Source: Crocinitomix sp044361315 (GTDB lineage: Bacteria; Bacteroidota; Bacteroidia; Flavobacteriales_D; Crocinitomicaceae). Taken from it: 64,000 bases of DNA. Below are positions 54,278 through 62,233 of the stretch, piece by piece. The notes under the pieces were generated by a model. The model was not told the origin of the DNA, did no database searches, and saw only the letters and a list, made by a program, of their open reading frames with translations. The position numbers were made by a program, and so were the translations under genes. The DNA lies in the NCBI GenBank assembly GCA_044361315.1, contig JBIKJA010000007.1, forward strand, positions 1-64,000. Direction: 5' to 3'. The first letter of the stretch is position 1. Every line of letters begins with the position of its first letter.

Positions 54278-54376
54278 ATGGCAGACAATAAAGTTACCCT
54301 TCGTGAAATTTTAAACACAAATCCTAAGAAAGTTTACAAAGCATTTATCGATGCGGATTCAATGGGTTTTAGTTAA
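54278..54376 (+). pseudogene. N-terminal fragment of an SRPBCC/AHSA1-type protein
   Basis: 32 codons: ATG, then VTLREILNTNPKKVYKAFID and ADSMGFS before TAA. This matches the first strand and helix of AHSA1-like START-fold proteins (usually about 140 residues). The remainder of the domain is absent. Confidence 0.5.
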
Positions 54377-54477
54377 GTAAGGGGTGATTAATTACAAAAG
54401 CAATTTTAATTGAAAAGTTTCCATCAGTAGGTTCGACAGAGAACAAAGAGAAATGACAAACCATATACAAACTAATT

Positions 54478-55743
54478 ATGAACGAAATTATTTGCCCCAA
54501 TTGTAAAAAAGCCTTTAAGGTAGATGAAGCTGGTTTTTCAGAGATCCTAAAACAAGTGCGTGACCACCAATTTGAAGAGGAAATCCAAAACCGACTAAAA
54601 CTCGCAGATAAAGAAAAAGAAAATGCCGTCAAATTAGCCGAAGCCAATATTAGAAATTCGGTGCAAGAACAATTAGCAAAAAAAGAGCAGGAAATTAGTG
54701 AGTTAAAATTACAAAATGAACTTGTTTTGACAGAAAAACTCAATAAAAAAGAGGCGGAAATATCCAACCTAAAATCAAAAATTGACAATGTTGAAGTAGA
54801 GAAAAAATTGGCAGTAAACGAAGCCGTTCAGAAAATTGAGAAAGAAAGAGACAATTTGGTAAATAATTTAAAAACCAAAGATTTAGAAAAACAAAACTTG
54901 GAAAATTCGTTACGCAATCAGTTTACCACCGAATTGCGCAGCAAAGATGAAATCATCAAATTTAAAGAGGAAGAAATTGCACGGGTTAAGGATATGAAGT
55001 TAAAACTTTCCACTAAAATGTTAGGTGAAACTTTAGAGCAACATTGTGAAAATGAATTCAATAAACTACGGGCCACCGCTTTTCAAAAAGCTTATTTTGA
55101 AAAAGATAACGATTCCCGTTCGGGCAGTAAAGGCGATTTTATTTACCGCGAAAAGGACGAAGTCGGAAACGAAATAATCTCTATCATGTTTGAAATGAAA
55201 AATGAAGGAGACGCAACCGCCACCAAAAAGAAAAACGATGATTTTTTAAAAGAACTCGATAAAGACCGTGCAGAAAAAAAATGTGAATACGCAGTGCTCG
55301 TCTCCTTACTAGAAACAGAAAGTGAATTTTACAACACCGGTATTGTCGATGTATCTTACAAATACAACAAAATGTATGTAGTACGACCGCAATTTTTTAT
55401 TCCGATTATTACCTTGCTCCGCAATGCTGCCATGAACTCCATGCAATACAAATCAGAACTTGCACTTGTCCGAAGTCAACATATAGACATTACCAATTTT
55501 GAGGAGAAAATCAACAAGTTTAAAGAAGGGTTTGCTAGAAATTATGACTTAGCAAGCCGCAAATTTAAAGATGCTATTGATGGGATTGACAAAACAATCA
55601 AAGAACTGCAAAAAACAAAAGACGCCTTATTATCTTCAGAAAATAATCTTCGCCTTGCAAATGAAAAAACAGAAGAATTAACGATCAAAAAGCTCACGCA
55701 CGGAAATCCAACCTTGAAAGCTAAGTTTGATGAATTGAAATAA
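54478..55743 (+). CDS. DUF2130 protein: coiled coil plus nuclease-like core
   Basis: 421 residues. An N-terminal CPNC zinc-knuckle-like motif (6-9), a long charged coiled coil (about 30-175), then the DUF2130 domain. This contains GSKGDFIYRE with D220 and IMFEMKNEGD with E239-x-K241, the spacing of a PD-(D/E)xK nuclease site. A second helical coiled region follows (about 330-410). DUF2130 proteins are sporadically distributed and sometimes lie in defence or mobile regions. Nuclease activity is an inference from the motif. Confidence 0.88.
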   Translation: MNEIICPNCKKAFKVDEAGFSEILKQVRDHQFEEEIQNRLKLADKEKENAVKLAEANIRNSVQEQLAKKEQEISELKLQNELVLTEKLNKKEAEISNLKSKIDNVEVEKKLAVNEAVQKIEKERDNLVNNLKTKDLEKQNLENSLRNQFTTELRSKDEIIKFKEEEIARVKDMKLKLSTKMLGETLEQHCENEFNKLRATAFQKAYFEKDNDSRSGSKGDFIYREKDEVGNEIISIMFEMKNEGDATATKKKNDDFLKELDKDRAEKKCEYAVLVSLLETESEFYNTGIVDVSYKYNKMYVVRPQFFIPIITLLRNAAMNSMQYKSELALVRSQHIDITNFEEKINKFKEGFARNYDLASRKFKDAIDGIDKTIKELQKTKDALLSSENNLRLANEKTEELTIKKLTHGNPTLKAKFDELK

Positions 55744-55992
55744 GGAATCACCCATAAAACTTTAACATTTTCAACGCGTTAGCACTGAAACATCTTAAAG
55801 AATGGAAAAATATTTGGATAATGCATGACCAAGGAGATACTTCGGTAAAATTTTTACGAGATTGTTTTTTACCACAGCTATAGTTATTCATCTCCCAGAA
55901 ATGCTCCCAAATCATCACCATCGGTAAAATTGACCTACTGGAACTCCGCCAAACTTTCAAGAAAAATAATCAAACTTGAAGTCGAAATAAAC

Positions 55993-56229
55993 CTACTCCT
56001 CCGTAATTTCTTCTTTCAAAACCATGTCGCTCAAAATAAACGTATCTGATTCAGAGACGACAAAATACGAAACCAAAAAAATCTTGTTAACGTTCGTTTT
56101 TTTCGTTAAATCATAACTCTCAATGAGTTCTTTTCGCGATTTTTTAAAGCTGATTTTTTTTCCTGCATCATCAGAAAAACAATACAGATTGTTAATATAT
56201 CCTTTATAAGTGAGTAGCTTTTGTTTCAT
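55993..56229 (-). CDS. Small conserved-looking protein
   Basis: 78 residues, basic N-terminal half (KQKLLTYKGYINNLYCFSDD), then KKSRKELIESYDLTKKTNVNK, and a beta hairpin FLVSYFVVSESDTFILSDMV with an acidic tail. It has the look of a small RNA- or protein-binding domain. The family name is not known to me. It lies 37 bp downstream of the SET gene, likely co-transcribed. Confidence 0.7.
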   Translation of the reverse strand: MKQKLLTYKGYINNLYCFSDDAGKKISFKKSRKELIESYDLTKKTNVNKIFLVSYFVVSESDTFILSDMVLKEEITEE

Positions 56230-56266
56230 AGTAGTAGGTTTTTCGTGTAGTTGAGTAGTTTGCCGT

Positions 56267-56872
56267 TTAAATAGAATTGGCTGTTTGTTGAGGATTATAA
56301 TAGCAGGTTAAAATAGATTCCATTGCCAGTTTTCCAGCGAGAATGGCCCGTAATTTATCTTGTGTTTCTTGATCAATAAAAGTCATAAGTGGTTGATTCA
56401 CATAATTTAGAAAAGGCATTGCTTCTGCAATTTTATCGTCCCAAATTTGGTGATACCGTAGTAAATCATCTGGATAAACCACTGTGCGCGTGCCACCTTC
56501 AGGCATTGCTTCAAACGGTTCAGTAATATTTAAATATCCATAATCATCCGTCAATTCTTCGCCTGAATAAATGTCTCGGATAGCAATTTCAAAATTATAA
56601 GGTGTTGTTAAGCAATTTGAATTAAAACTATGATTGACATATTTGGCCAAATCCCAACACAATACAAAATTACCCTGGTTGTCTCTAAACGAATAGAGAT
56701 CAATAATTGGTGCGTAATTAGGACCTAAGACAGCTAATTTTTTTTCATCAAAAACCATGTCCAAACTATCTTGCACCCAGGTAATTGTTCCTTTAGGAAT
56801 AAATTGTTTAGCAACCACACCATAACCCTTCTGCTCCGAAATAAATTTCAACTCTGTAAACGGATGTATCAT
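56267..56872 (-). CDS. SET-domain protein-lysine methyltransferase
   Basis: A 201-residue SET protein. GYGVVAKQFIPKGTITW is the first SET motif, YVNHSFNSNC (NHS at 80-82, C87) is the SAM/substrate motif, and GEELTDDYGYLN (104-115) holds the catalytic-Tyr motif. Post-SET-like Cys appears late (TCYYNP). It is probably a protein-lysine N-methyltransferase; the substrate is unknown. SET proteins in bacteria are scattered, often by ancient transfer, so this may be an acquired gene. Confidence 0.88.
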   Translation of the reverse strand: MIHPFTELKFISEQKGYGVVAKQFIPKGTITWVQDSLDMVFDEKKLAVLGPNYAPIIDLYSFRDNQGNFVLCWDLAKYVNHSFNSNCLTTPYNFEIAIRDIYSGEELTDDYGYLNITEPFEAMPEGGTRTVVYPDDLLRYHQIWDDKIAEAMPFLNYVNQPLMTFIDQETQDKLRAILAGKLAMESILTCYYNPQQTANSI

Positions 56873-56996
56873 TTTACTAAATCGTTCAAATAAAATAATC
56901 TATGCTTAAAATATAAAAGTGAATCGCTCGCTTTGAAGTCCTAAATTAATAGAAAAATAATTCATAATAATCGACAAGCTCAGAAAAAATAAAATA

Positions 56997-57701
56997 TTAT
57001 CCATTAAATATGTTTCCAGCCTTTAATTCAACCACTTTTTCCGACTCGTAAGAAAAATCAAAATACTGCTTTTTAGCAAATTTTTCTACAAATCCAGTGC
57101 CTCTTTTCTTTTCATCGTGGGTATTAATCAACCACTCGGCACCACATTTTTTTTGCGCTATCAATCCCTTTTTAATTCCCAAATTTACGGTTCCCCCCAA
57201 CCAAAAAGGCAACCGATATTCGGTCGTAGTTGTGATCAAATAACGGGCATTTGGCAACACACTTACCTTTACCCCATGCGGGGCAAACAATAAATTACCT
57301 GTTTCATTTTCAAATAAATACGAAAAATGGACCAAATCTAACCAACCCGCAGGCGGCAAAACTTGGATTTTAAACGGCGTATTTTCCACCAAAATTAATT
57401 GCTTAAAATGCCCCCATTTCTTGATCTTTTTCAAAATCGGCGCCCGCGCAATCAGTGGAATACTCGCATCCATTTGCAGCAAAGTTTCTTTGTTACAATG
57501 ATCAGTAAAAGGATGTGAAATAAAAATAAAATCTGGTTTCGGCAAACTGTCCAATGTAGGCTGTGCACTTACATGAAACTGCTCACTAAACCACGGATAA
57601 AAATCAACTTGCGACGGCGAAAACCAAGGATCCACCAAAATAATTTTACCATTAAGTTCCCACAACCACGAATTATCATCATTTAATTTCGTCAATGTCA
57701 T
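56997..57701 (-). CDS. Metallo-beta-lactamase-fold hydrolase
   Basis: 234 residues from ATG 57701 (frame open to a TTG at 57707). MBL-fold layout: NGKIILVDPWFSPS strand, then the motif ISHPFTDHCN (HxFxDH at 63-68, with Phe where His is more usual), LLFAPHGV, and a late Asn-Thr-His-Asp (INTHDEKK). The first HxHxDH motif therefore lacks one zinc ligand. It could be a lactonase-like or inactive member. It lies 24 bp after the DUF2891 gene. Confidence 0.75.
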   Translation of the reverse strand: MTLTKLNDDNSWLWELNGKIILVDPWFSPSQVDFYPWFSEQFHVSAQPTLDSLPKPDFIFISHPFTDHCNKETLLQMDASIPLIARAPILKKIKKWGHFKQLILVENTPFKIQVLPPAGWLDLVHFSYLFENETGNLLFAPHGVKVSVLPNARYLITTTTEYRLPFWLGGTVNLGIKKGLIAQKKCGAEWLINTHDEKKRGTGFVEKFAKKQYFDFSYESEKVVELKAGNIFNG

Positions 57702-57725
57702 AGCCAATCCCTTAAACGCTTAAAA

Positions 57726-58811
57726 CTAAATTTTTTCTCGCATTTCAAGCGCGTACACCAAAAAACTCGCCAACCAATGGCTGCCCATATAATCACTTCC
57801 TGCCACTTGACTCATCGAAGCACGCACGTGGGTATCCGCAATCGCCACCAAGTTTTTTTTATGCGTTGGCAAAGCCTCTGCCAATTGATAAAAACACCAA
57901 GCCCTCGAAAAATTAAGCCCATCCAAATGCACCAATTTACCATCCGTTCTGTCCGCCACAATGCCCGGTGCCAACTTAAAATTCGGATCCACCAACTCCG
58001 GTAAAAAAGCCACTAACCACTTCTCAAATTCAACTTTAGGCAACACTTTCCCCATCAATTCAGCCTCTTGCAAACAAGGCGAAATAAAATCAAACCCACT
58101 AGGTTCCCACGTAATCGGGCAACCAGCATCTTGCAAATAATAATCTTTTGAACGCTGAACAATCATATTTTCTAACACCGTATTTTTACTCGCACGCGCA
58201 TAATCCAAGGCCAAGGACAACCCAAAAGCTGTATTGGTATGCTCCCCCACCCGAATCGGATACACCAGTTTTGGCAAAAAATCCAGGTACCCTTTCACAA
58301 TATGATCCGTCAAAGGCTGCAAATTCGCACTCCATTTATGTACTTTATCATCCGGCAACGTTGCCAATTCGGCATGGAGTTTCAGCAACCAAGCCCAACC
58401 ATAGGTCCGCTCAAACGATTGATTCAAATTCGTACTAAAAAAAGCCAATTCCTTCGCTACCTTTTCCGTTATAAATTGCCTGTCAAACAAAGCAATTGCC
58501 TTGGCGCTCAACTCCGTATTCGGAAATTTTTGAATCGCCTTCGCCAACAACCAATGCCCATGAACGGAAGAATGCCAATCAAAACACCCATAAAAAATCG
58601 GATGCAAGTCCCGCGGCGCCTTTAAATCCTCATCACTCGACAATACTTGCCCCAATTTATAGGGATATTCGGTTTCAATACAATTCAGCGGTAATTGAGC
58701 AAACTTATCCATTATGGCATACTCCAACTTCAAATCCGCATCCGCCACCTGTCCAAAAACAAAAGACATCGAAAAAAACAAACCAAAACACCAACCAATT
58801 TTTCTACTCAT
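57726..58811 (-). CDS. Secreted DUF2891 protein
   Basis: 361 residues starting MSRKIGWCFGLFFSMSFVFGQ (signal peptide). An upstream ATG at 58829 is possible but adds residues before the signal. The DUF2891 domain has HPIFYGCFDWHSSVHGHWLL, FERTYGWAWLLKLH, GEHTNTAFGLSLALDYAR and SDYMGSHWLASFLVYAL. The His/Trp-rich toroid-like pattern suggests an (alpha/alpha) barrel acting on carbohydrate, but activity is not established. Confidence 0.88.
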   Translation of the reverse strand: MSRKIGWCFGLFFSMSFVFGQVADADLKLEYAIMDKFAQLPLNCIETEYPYKLGQVLSSDEDLKAPRDLHPIFYGCFDWHSSVHGHWLLAKAIQKFPNTELSAKAIALFDRQFITEKVAKELAFFSTNLNQSFERTYGWAWLLKLHAELATLPDDKVHKWSANLQPLTDHIVKGYLDFLPKLVYPIRVGEHTNTAFGLSLALDYARASKNTVLENMIVQRSKDYYLQDAGCPITWEPSGFDFISPCLQEAELMGKVLPKVEFEKWLVAFLPELVDPNFKLAPGIVADRTDGKLVHLDGLNFSRAWCFYQLAEALPTHKKNLVAIADTHVRASMSQVAGSDYMGSHWLASFLVYALEMREKI

Positions 58812-58840
58812 ACCGATCCAACTAATCATTTTAACTTTTA

Positions 58841-58975
58841 TTTGGGCGTTTCCCTAACACTCTTGTAACTACTCAACTGCGTTTACATAATTACAAGAGG
58901 TCAGGGCCGCGCTTTCCATTATAGTCCCCAATGCATTGGGGAGCTGCCATTTCAATCGCTAACGCAACACCTAGC
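58841..58975 (-). repeat. Dispersed structured repeat, copy C
   Basis: A minus-strand copy of 135 bp with the same end boxes (GCGTTAGCGATTGAA and AACGCCCAAA) and central box GAAAGCGCGGCCCTGACC. Hairpin 1 is a perfect palindrome TCCCCAATGCATTGGGGA (58925-58942). Hairpin 2 is a perfect 9-bp stem CTCTTGTAA/TTACAAGAG (58860-58868 with 58891-58899). Both differ from those in copies A and B, so the frame is conserved but the stems are exchangeable. Confidence 0.75.
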
Positions 58976-59279
58976 ATACGAAAATAATGCCATTTCTGCA
59001 ATAAAACACCAAACTTCCCAATAAAATCCCTTTAAATCGGTTAAAAAAATCAAAACAGGTGTTCTCAGGGTTAACCCCACCTAAAATAACAACTTAAGCA
59101 ATAGTTTTAAACTATTTTAGTTTATTAAATAGGTGTTATTATACTTCTAACCTGAGTTCGACTCTAAATTACCATTCAGATTTTAATTAAAATTTGACGG
59201 AATAGCAATATTCTCTGCATTTACGGAATCAAGCCATTAAAATTAACAGATTACTTTAACTATTTGTATCGGTGTTTTT

Positions 59280-59369
59280 GCATAGAAAACTATGATTTTT
59301 TCGTCAAAGCAACTCGAAATAGCCCGCTATTACTTCGTTGCTTTTTCTCAAACTCAAGCTTTTCTATGC
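59280..59369. repeat. 90-bp imperfect palindrome
   Basis: Outer arms GCATAGAAAA (59280-59289) and TTTTCTATGC (59360-59369), and inner arms AAAGCAAC...AATAGC and GCTATT...GTTGCTTT meeting at a CC centre. It would fold into one long hairpin. It could be a MITE end-pair or a transcribed structure. The 58976-59520 stretch around it holds no gene I can see. Confidence 0.5.
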
Positions 59370-59521
59370 GATCTGAATGAAATTTAAAATCGGGAGCAGG
59401 TTTCTACTGAAATACCGCAATTATTGGCACATCCATAACTATTTTGCGAATCTTCTATAAAATCATCCAACCATTCAAATAAGTGCCATCCCCTAACATT
59501 TACCGTATCAAACCCATCCTG

Positions 59522-59762
59522 ACATCAAACACTTTATCAACCCCATCCCTTCCGAGGATCTTGGCAGTCTCTCACCAACATCCTACAAAAAAAAGAATTT
59601 CAGGCACTGTGGCACATCTCAAAAAATCAACCCGATTTCTGCAGGGAAATTAGCGAAAAAAACTACCTTAAACAATGTGGTGTGCATTTTCGCGGACAAG
59701 GATTTCGAATAGATGCTGAGCGGTTCATTGAAATCAGAAGACGAATTTTAGCAATTGATTAA
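59522..59762 (+). pseudogene. Coding remnant without start codon
   Basis: A frame open from a TGA at about 59519 to TAA at 59760. It includes WQSLTNILQKKEFQALWHIS, DFCREISEKNYLKQCGV and GQGFRIDAERFIEIRRRILA. The second half looks like a genuine small protein end, perhaps helix-turn-helix-like. No ATG, GTG or TTG in frame near the beginning, so a truncated gene is likely. Confidence 0.3.
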
Positions 59763-59873
59763 AAAAGGCCTTTCAAAATTCATTTCGGTGAGATGGTGAA
59801 GCACTAAAAAAAACACTCGCGTTAAAAAATTGTAACGATTCATTTTTTCGGCTAGCTATTCCGTCATTATACC

Positions 59874-59881
59874 TACCTTTG
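59874..59881 (+). promoter_or_regulatory. Putative -7 element for CpsB-like gene
   Basis: TACCTTTG, 24 bp upstream of the ATG at 59905; no clear -33. Confidence 0.4.
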
Positions 59882-59904
59882 TCCAGTCCTACACTTCAAT
59901 TAAA

Positions 59905-60651
59905 ATGAATATTTTTTCAAATCTTTTTGCAAAAAAAACAAAGCTCCCCCCATTAGATTTTTCCATTATCGGAACCGATTTGCACAGCCATTTAATTCCT
60001 GGCATTGACGATGGATCCAAAACACTAGAAGATTCGTTAATAATGTTGCGCCGATTTTCGGAATTAGGGTATAAAAAAGTAATCACCACGCCCCACATCA
60101 TGAATGATTACTATAAAAACACTCCCAAAATCATTTTAGGTGGATTAGTCGCTGTGCGCGAAGCTATTGCAAAAGAAGGTATTCCTATTACCATAGAAGC
60201 TGCGGCAGAATATTATTTAGATTTTCATTTAAAAAACCTCATTGAAAAAAAACAACTCCTTACGTTTGGAAAAAATTATATCTTATTCGAATTGTCTTTT
60301 TCGCAAGAACAACCAGGCATTGAAGAAACCCTTTTTGAGTTAATTACTGAAGGGTATCAACCAATTTTAGCGCATGTCGAAAGGTATCCTTTTTACAATA
60401 ATCAATGGAAAAAAATCGATGAATACCGTGAGCGAGGAATCTTATTACAATTAAACATCAATTCACTTTCCGGACATTATGGCCCAATGGTAAAACGCAT
60501 GGCCGAAGAATTAATCGATCGGGATTGGATTGATGTGATCGGATCCGACTGTCATCACTTAGGACATTTGGACATGCTTCAATCCTTACAATCAAATCCT
60601 TACTTACATAAAATTGCCTCAAAAAGCAACTTGCTCAACAAAACACTTTAG
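59905..60651 (+). CDS. CpsB/CapC-type tyrosine-protein phosphatase (PHP fold)
   Basis: 248 residues with a PHP metal site. DLHSHLIPGIDDG supplies H27 and H29 and D35/D36. TTPHIMNDYYKN, AHVERYPFY and IGSDCHHLGH supply further ligands. The family dephosphorylates bacterial tyrosine kinases (Wzc/CpsD type) and so controls capsule export. No Wzc-like kinase is in the window, but three polysaccharide-precursor loci are. Confidence 0.9.
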   Translation: MNIFSNLFAKKTKLPPLDFSIIGTDLHSHLIPGIDDGSKTLEDSLIMLRRFSELGYKKVITTPHIMNDYYKNTPKIILGGLVAVREAIAKEGIPITIEAAAEYYLDFHLKNLIEKKQLLTFGKNYILFELSFSQEQPGIEETLFELITEGYQPILAHVERYPFYNNQWKKIDEYRERGILLQLNINSLSGHYGPMVKRMAEELIDRDWIDVIGSDCHHLGHLDMLQSLQSNPYLHKIASKSNLLNKTL

Positions 60652-60794
60652 TCTTTAATCGGTAATAATTGCCTCGCCCCTTTAACCCATTTTCGCTAAT
60701 GGATAAAATCGGTAATTAAGAAGGACGCTGCATTAAATTATTGTTTTCGTGAACTATAGACAAAAGTTCTGCTTTGCATTTAAAAAAAAGCACT

Positions 60795-61052
60795 ATGCAG
60801 GAAATAGGTGATTTAATGAAAAATATTGATTTAGGTGATGTCCTAGAAAAGGTTGGTTTATCGAATAAAGATAAAAAAGAAGTAAAAGTTCAGGCAGCAG
60901 ATGCCTTAAAATATCGCATCAATAAAGAGAAAGTTAGAGGAAATGAAAAGGTAATGACCAACCTTTTTTCAACCGACGAAAACACCCCTGAAGCTAACCA
61001 AGTGGCAAAAAAATTAGAGGGTGATTTAGCGCACAACCTAAAAACCAAATAA
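60795..61052 (+). pseudogene. 5' half of a gene split by an in-frame TAA
   Basis: From ATG 60795 the frame gives 85 residues: QEIGDLMKNIDLGDVLEKVG, then helices rich in Lys and Ala (VQAADALKYRINKEKVRG, TNLFSTDENTPEANQVAKKL), ending AHNLKTK before TAA at 61050. The next codons in the SAME frame continue G-MPERIVDQ... to 61232. A single T-to-A change (TTA to TAA) would explain the stop. The N-terminal part resembles small helical proteins from Bacteroidota whose C-terminus carries a Gly-rich tail like that of the downstream piece. It may alternatively be a truncated functional protein. Confidence 0.6.
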
Positions 61053-61055
61053 GGA

Positions 61056-61232
61056 ATGCCCGAAAGAATTGTGGATCAAATTAAATCTGCCGTAATGCAA
61101 AAAGTAATGAGCAGTTTTACAGGAGAAGCAGCAAAAAGAGTCAACAAAGGTGGAAATGGATTATTAGAAATGTTAAGAGATGGCGACATGATGGAAAATA
61201 TTAAAAGCAAATTAGGAGGCTTTTTTAAATAA
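61056..61232 (+). CDS. 3' half of the split gene, or separate 58-residue protein
   Basis: A 58-codon frame starting ATG 61056, 3 bases after the preceding TAA and in the same reading frame. It has an amphipathic helix RIVDQIKSAVMQKVMSSFTG, then NKGGNGLLEMLRDGDMM and the tail KSKLGGFFK. That tail is typical of the C-terminus of a longer family. If translation reinitiates at this ATG, both halves could be made and might reassociate. It is immediately followed by a strong terminator. Confidence 0.5.
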   Translation: MPERIVDQIKSAVMQKVMSSFTGEAAKRVNKGGNGLLEMLRDGDMMENIKSKLGGFFK

Positions 61233-61234
61233 TT

Positions 61235-61277
61235 AAAAAAACAGGCTTTCTAAATGAATTTAGAAAGCCTGTTTTTT
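61235..61277. terminator. Strong bidirectional terminator
   Basis: A 14-bp perfect stem ACAGGCTTTCTAAA/TTTAGAAAGCCTGT (61241-61254 with 61259-61272), loop of 4, A run before and T run after. It serves the split gene on the plus strand and yqeY on the minus strand. Confidence 0.9.
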
Positions 61278-61332
61278 GTAAAGACGTGTTTAAACCCAAA
61301 ATTGAATCAAAATCCACGTATCAAATTCAACT

Positions 61333-61782
61333 TTATTTACTCAAGCTTTGTTTTACCAAATCAGCAATTAATTTCCCATCCGCTTTTCCGCTCAATTGTC
61401 CCATAATTGGCCCCATCACTTTGCTTAAATCTTGCATCCCCGTTGCGCCCATTGCAGTTAATTTTTCTTCAATCATTTTGCGTAAATCATCTTCCGACAA
61501 CATGGCCGGCATGTATTCTTTAATCACTTCTGCCTGAAATTTTTCATCTGCCGCCAAATCTTCGCGTCCTTCTTTCACATATAAATCGTAGGTATCAATT
61601 CGCTGTTTATACAATTTCATGACAATCTTATTTTCAACCTCTTCGGAAATTGTTGCGTCTGCACCACTCGTAGCCTCAATCAATAATTTTGATTTTATAT
61701 CTCGCAAAGCCGCTAAACGTTCCTTTTCTTTGGCTTTCATTGCGTTTTTAATATCCTCGTTTATTCTCTCTGTCAAACTCAT
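61333..61782 (-). CDS. yqeY: GatB/YqeY-domain protein
   Basis: 149 residues: LTERINEDIKNAMKAKEKERLAALRDIKS is the usual opening, followed by LLIEAT, RIDTYDLYVKEGREDLAADE (family block), IKEYMPAMLSEDDLRKMI and MQDLSKVMGPIMGQLSGKADG. The domain resembles the tRNA-contacting tail of GatB, but a stand-alone role in aminoacylation quality control is unproven. Confidence 0.93.
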   Translation of the reverse strand: MSLTERINEDIKNAMKAKEKERLAALRDIKSKLLIEATSGADATISEEVENKIVMKLYKQRIDTYDLYVKEGREDLAADEKFQAEVIKEYMPAMLSEDDLRKMIEEKLTAMGATGMQDLSKVMGPIMGQLSGKADGKLIADLVKQSLSK

Positions 61783-61955
61783 ATCCGTACGTTTAAAATT
61801 TCTGTTACAAATTTATACCAAATCTAACTATAAAATAGGTCAATCTATTTTATAATTTTTATTGGTTAATGCCGAAACTTCAAATAAATAATTCAATGAA
61901 ATTGATATTGGACGATATTATTTGTGTCTTCGGTGTTACATTTTTTCTTTTAGGT

Positions 61956-62123
61956 CTATCGTTGATTGAAGTTTAAAATTTCTTTGCCTTTTTCGTTTTT
62001 AATCCACACTTCTTCTAAATGATTTAAGGCAATAATTTCGTTGGTATTGGTTGATTGAAAAATCTTTGCGATATATTCCAGAACCGAGAGTTCTTGTTCT
62101 GAAAATAAATCACGTCTGAACAT
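61956..62123 (-). pseudogene. C-terminal remnant, possibly of a Panacea (DUF4065) antitoxin-like protein
   Basis: A frame of about 55 residues: RRDLFSEQELSVLEYIAKIF, then TNTNEIIALNHLEEVWIKNE and KGKEILNF. The SEQEL...ALNHLEEVW wording resembles the end of DUF4065/SocA-like domains. The upstream part of the open frame overlaps the ftsZ terminator and is not coding. The rest of the protein is absent. The family identification is tentative. Confidence 0.35.
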
Positions 62124-62173
62124 TCTGTCGTTTTGGGGTTTAAATTTTTCACCCAACCGATTTAACAATAAAA

Positions 62174-62211
62174 AGCAAAAAAAATGCCCTCCAAAATTTG
62201 AAGAGCATTTT
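62174..62211 (-). terminator. Terminator after ftsZ (minus strand)
   Basis: On the minus strand AAAATGCTCTTC pairs with GGAGGGCATTTT through two U-G wobbles that only form in this orientation. A run of eight T follows. Confidence 0.8.
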
Positions 62212-62233
62212 AACAATAGTGTATTTAGAGAAG

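Noticed and set aside
55744..55992. Possible coding scraps after the DUF2130 gene (LKHLKEWKNIWIMHDQGDT and similar)
   Set aside because: Short frames in different phases with no start and no recognisable family; could be remnants but not supportable.
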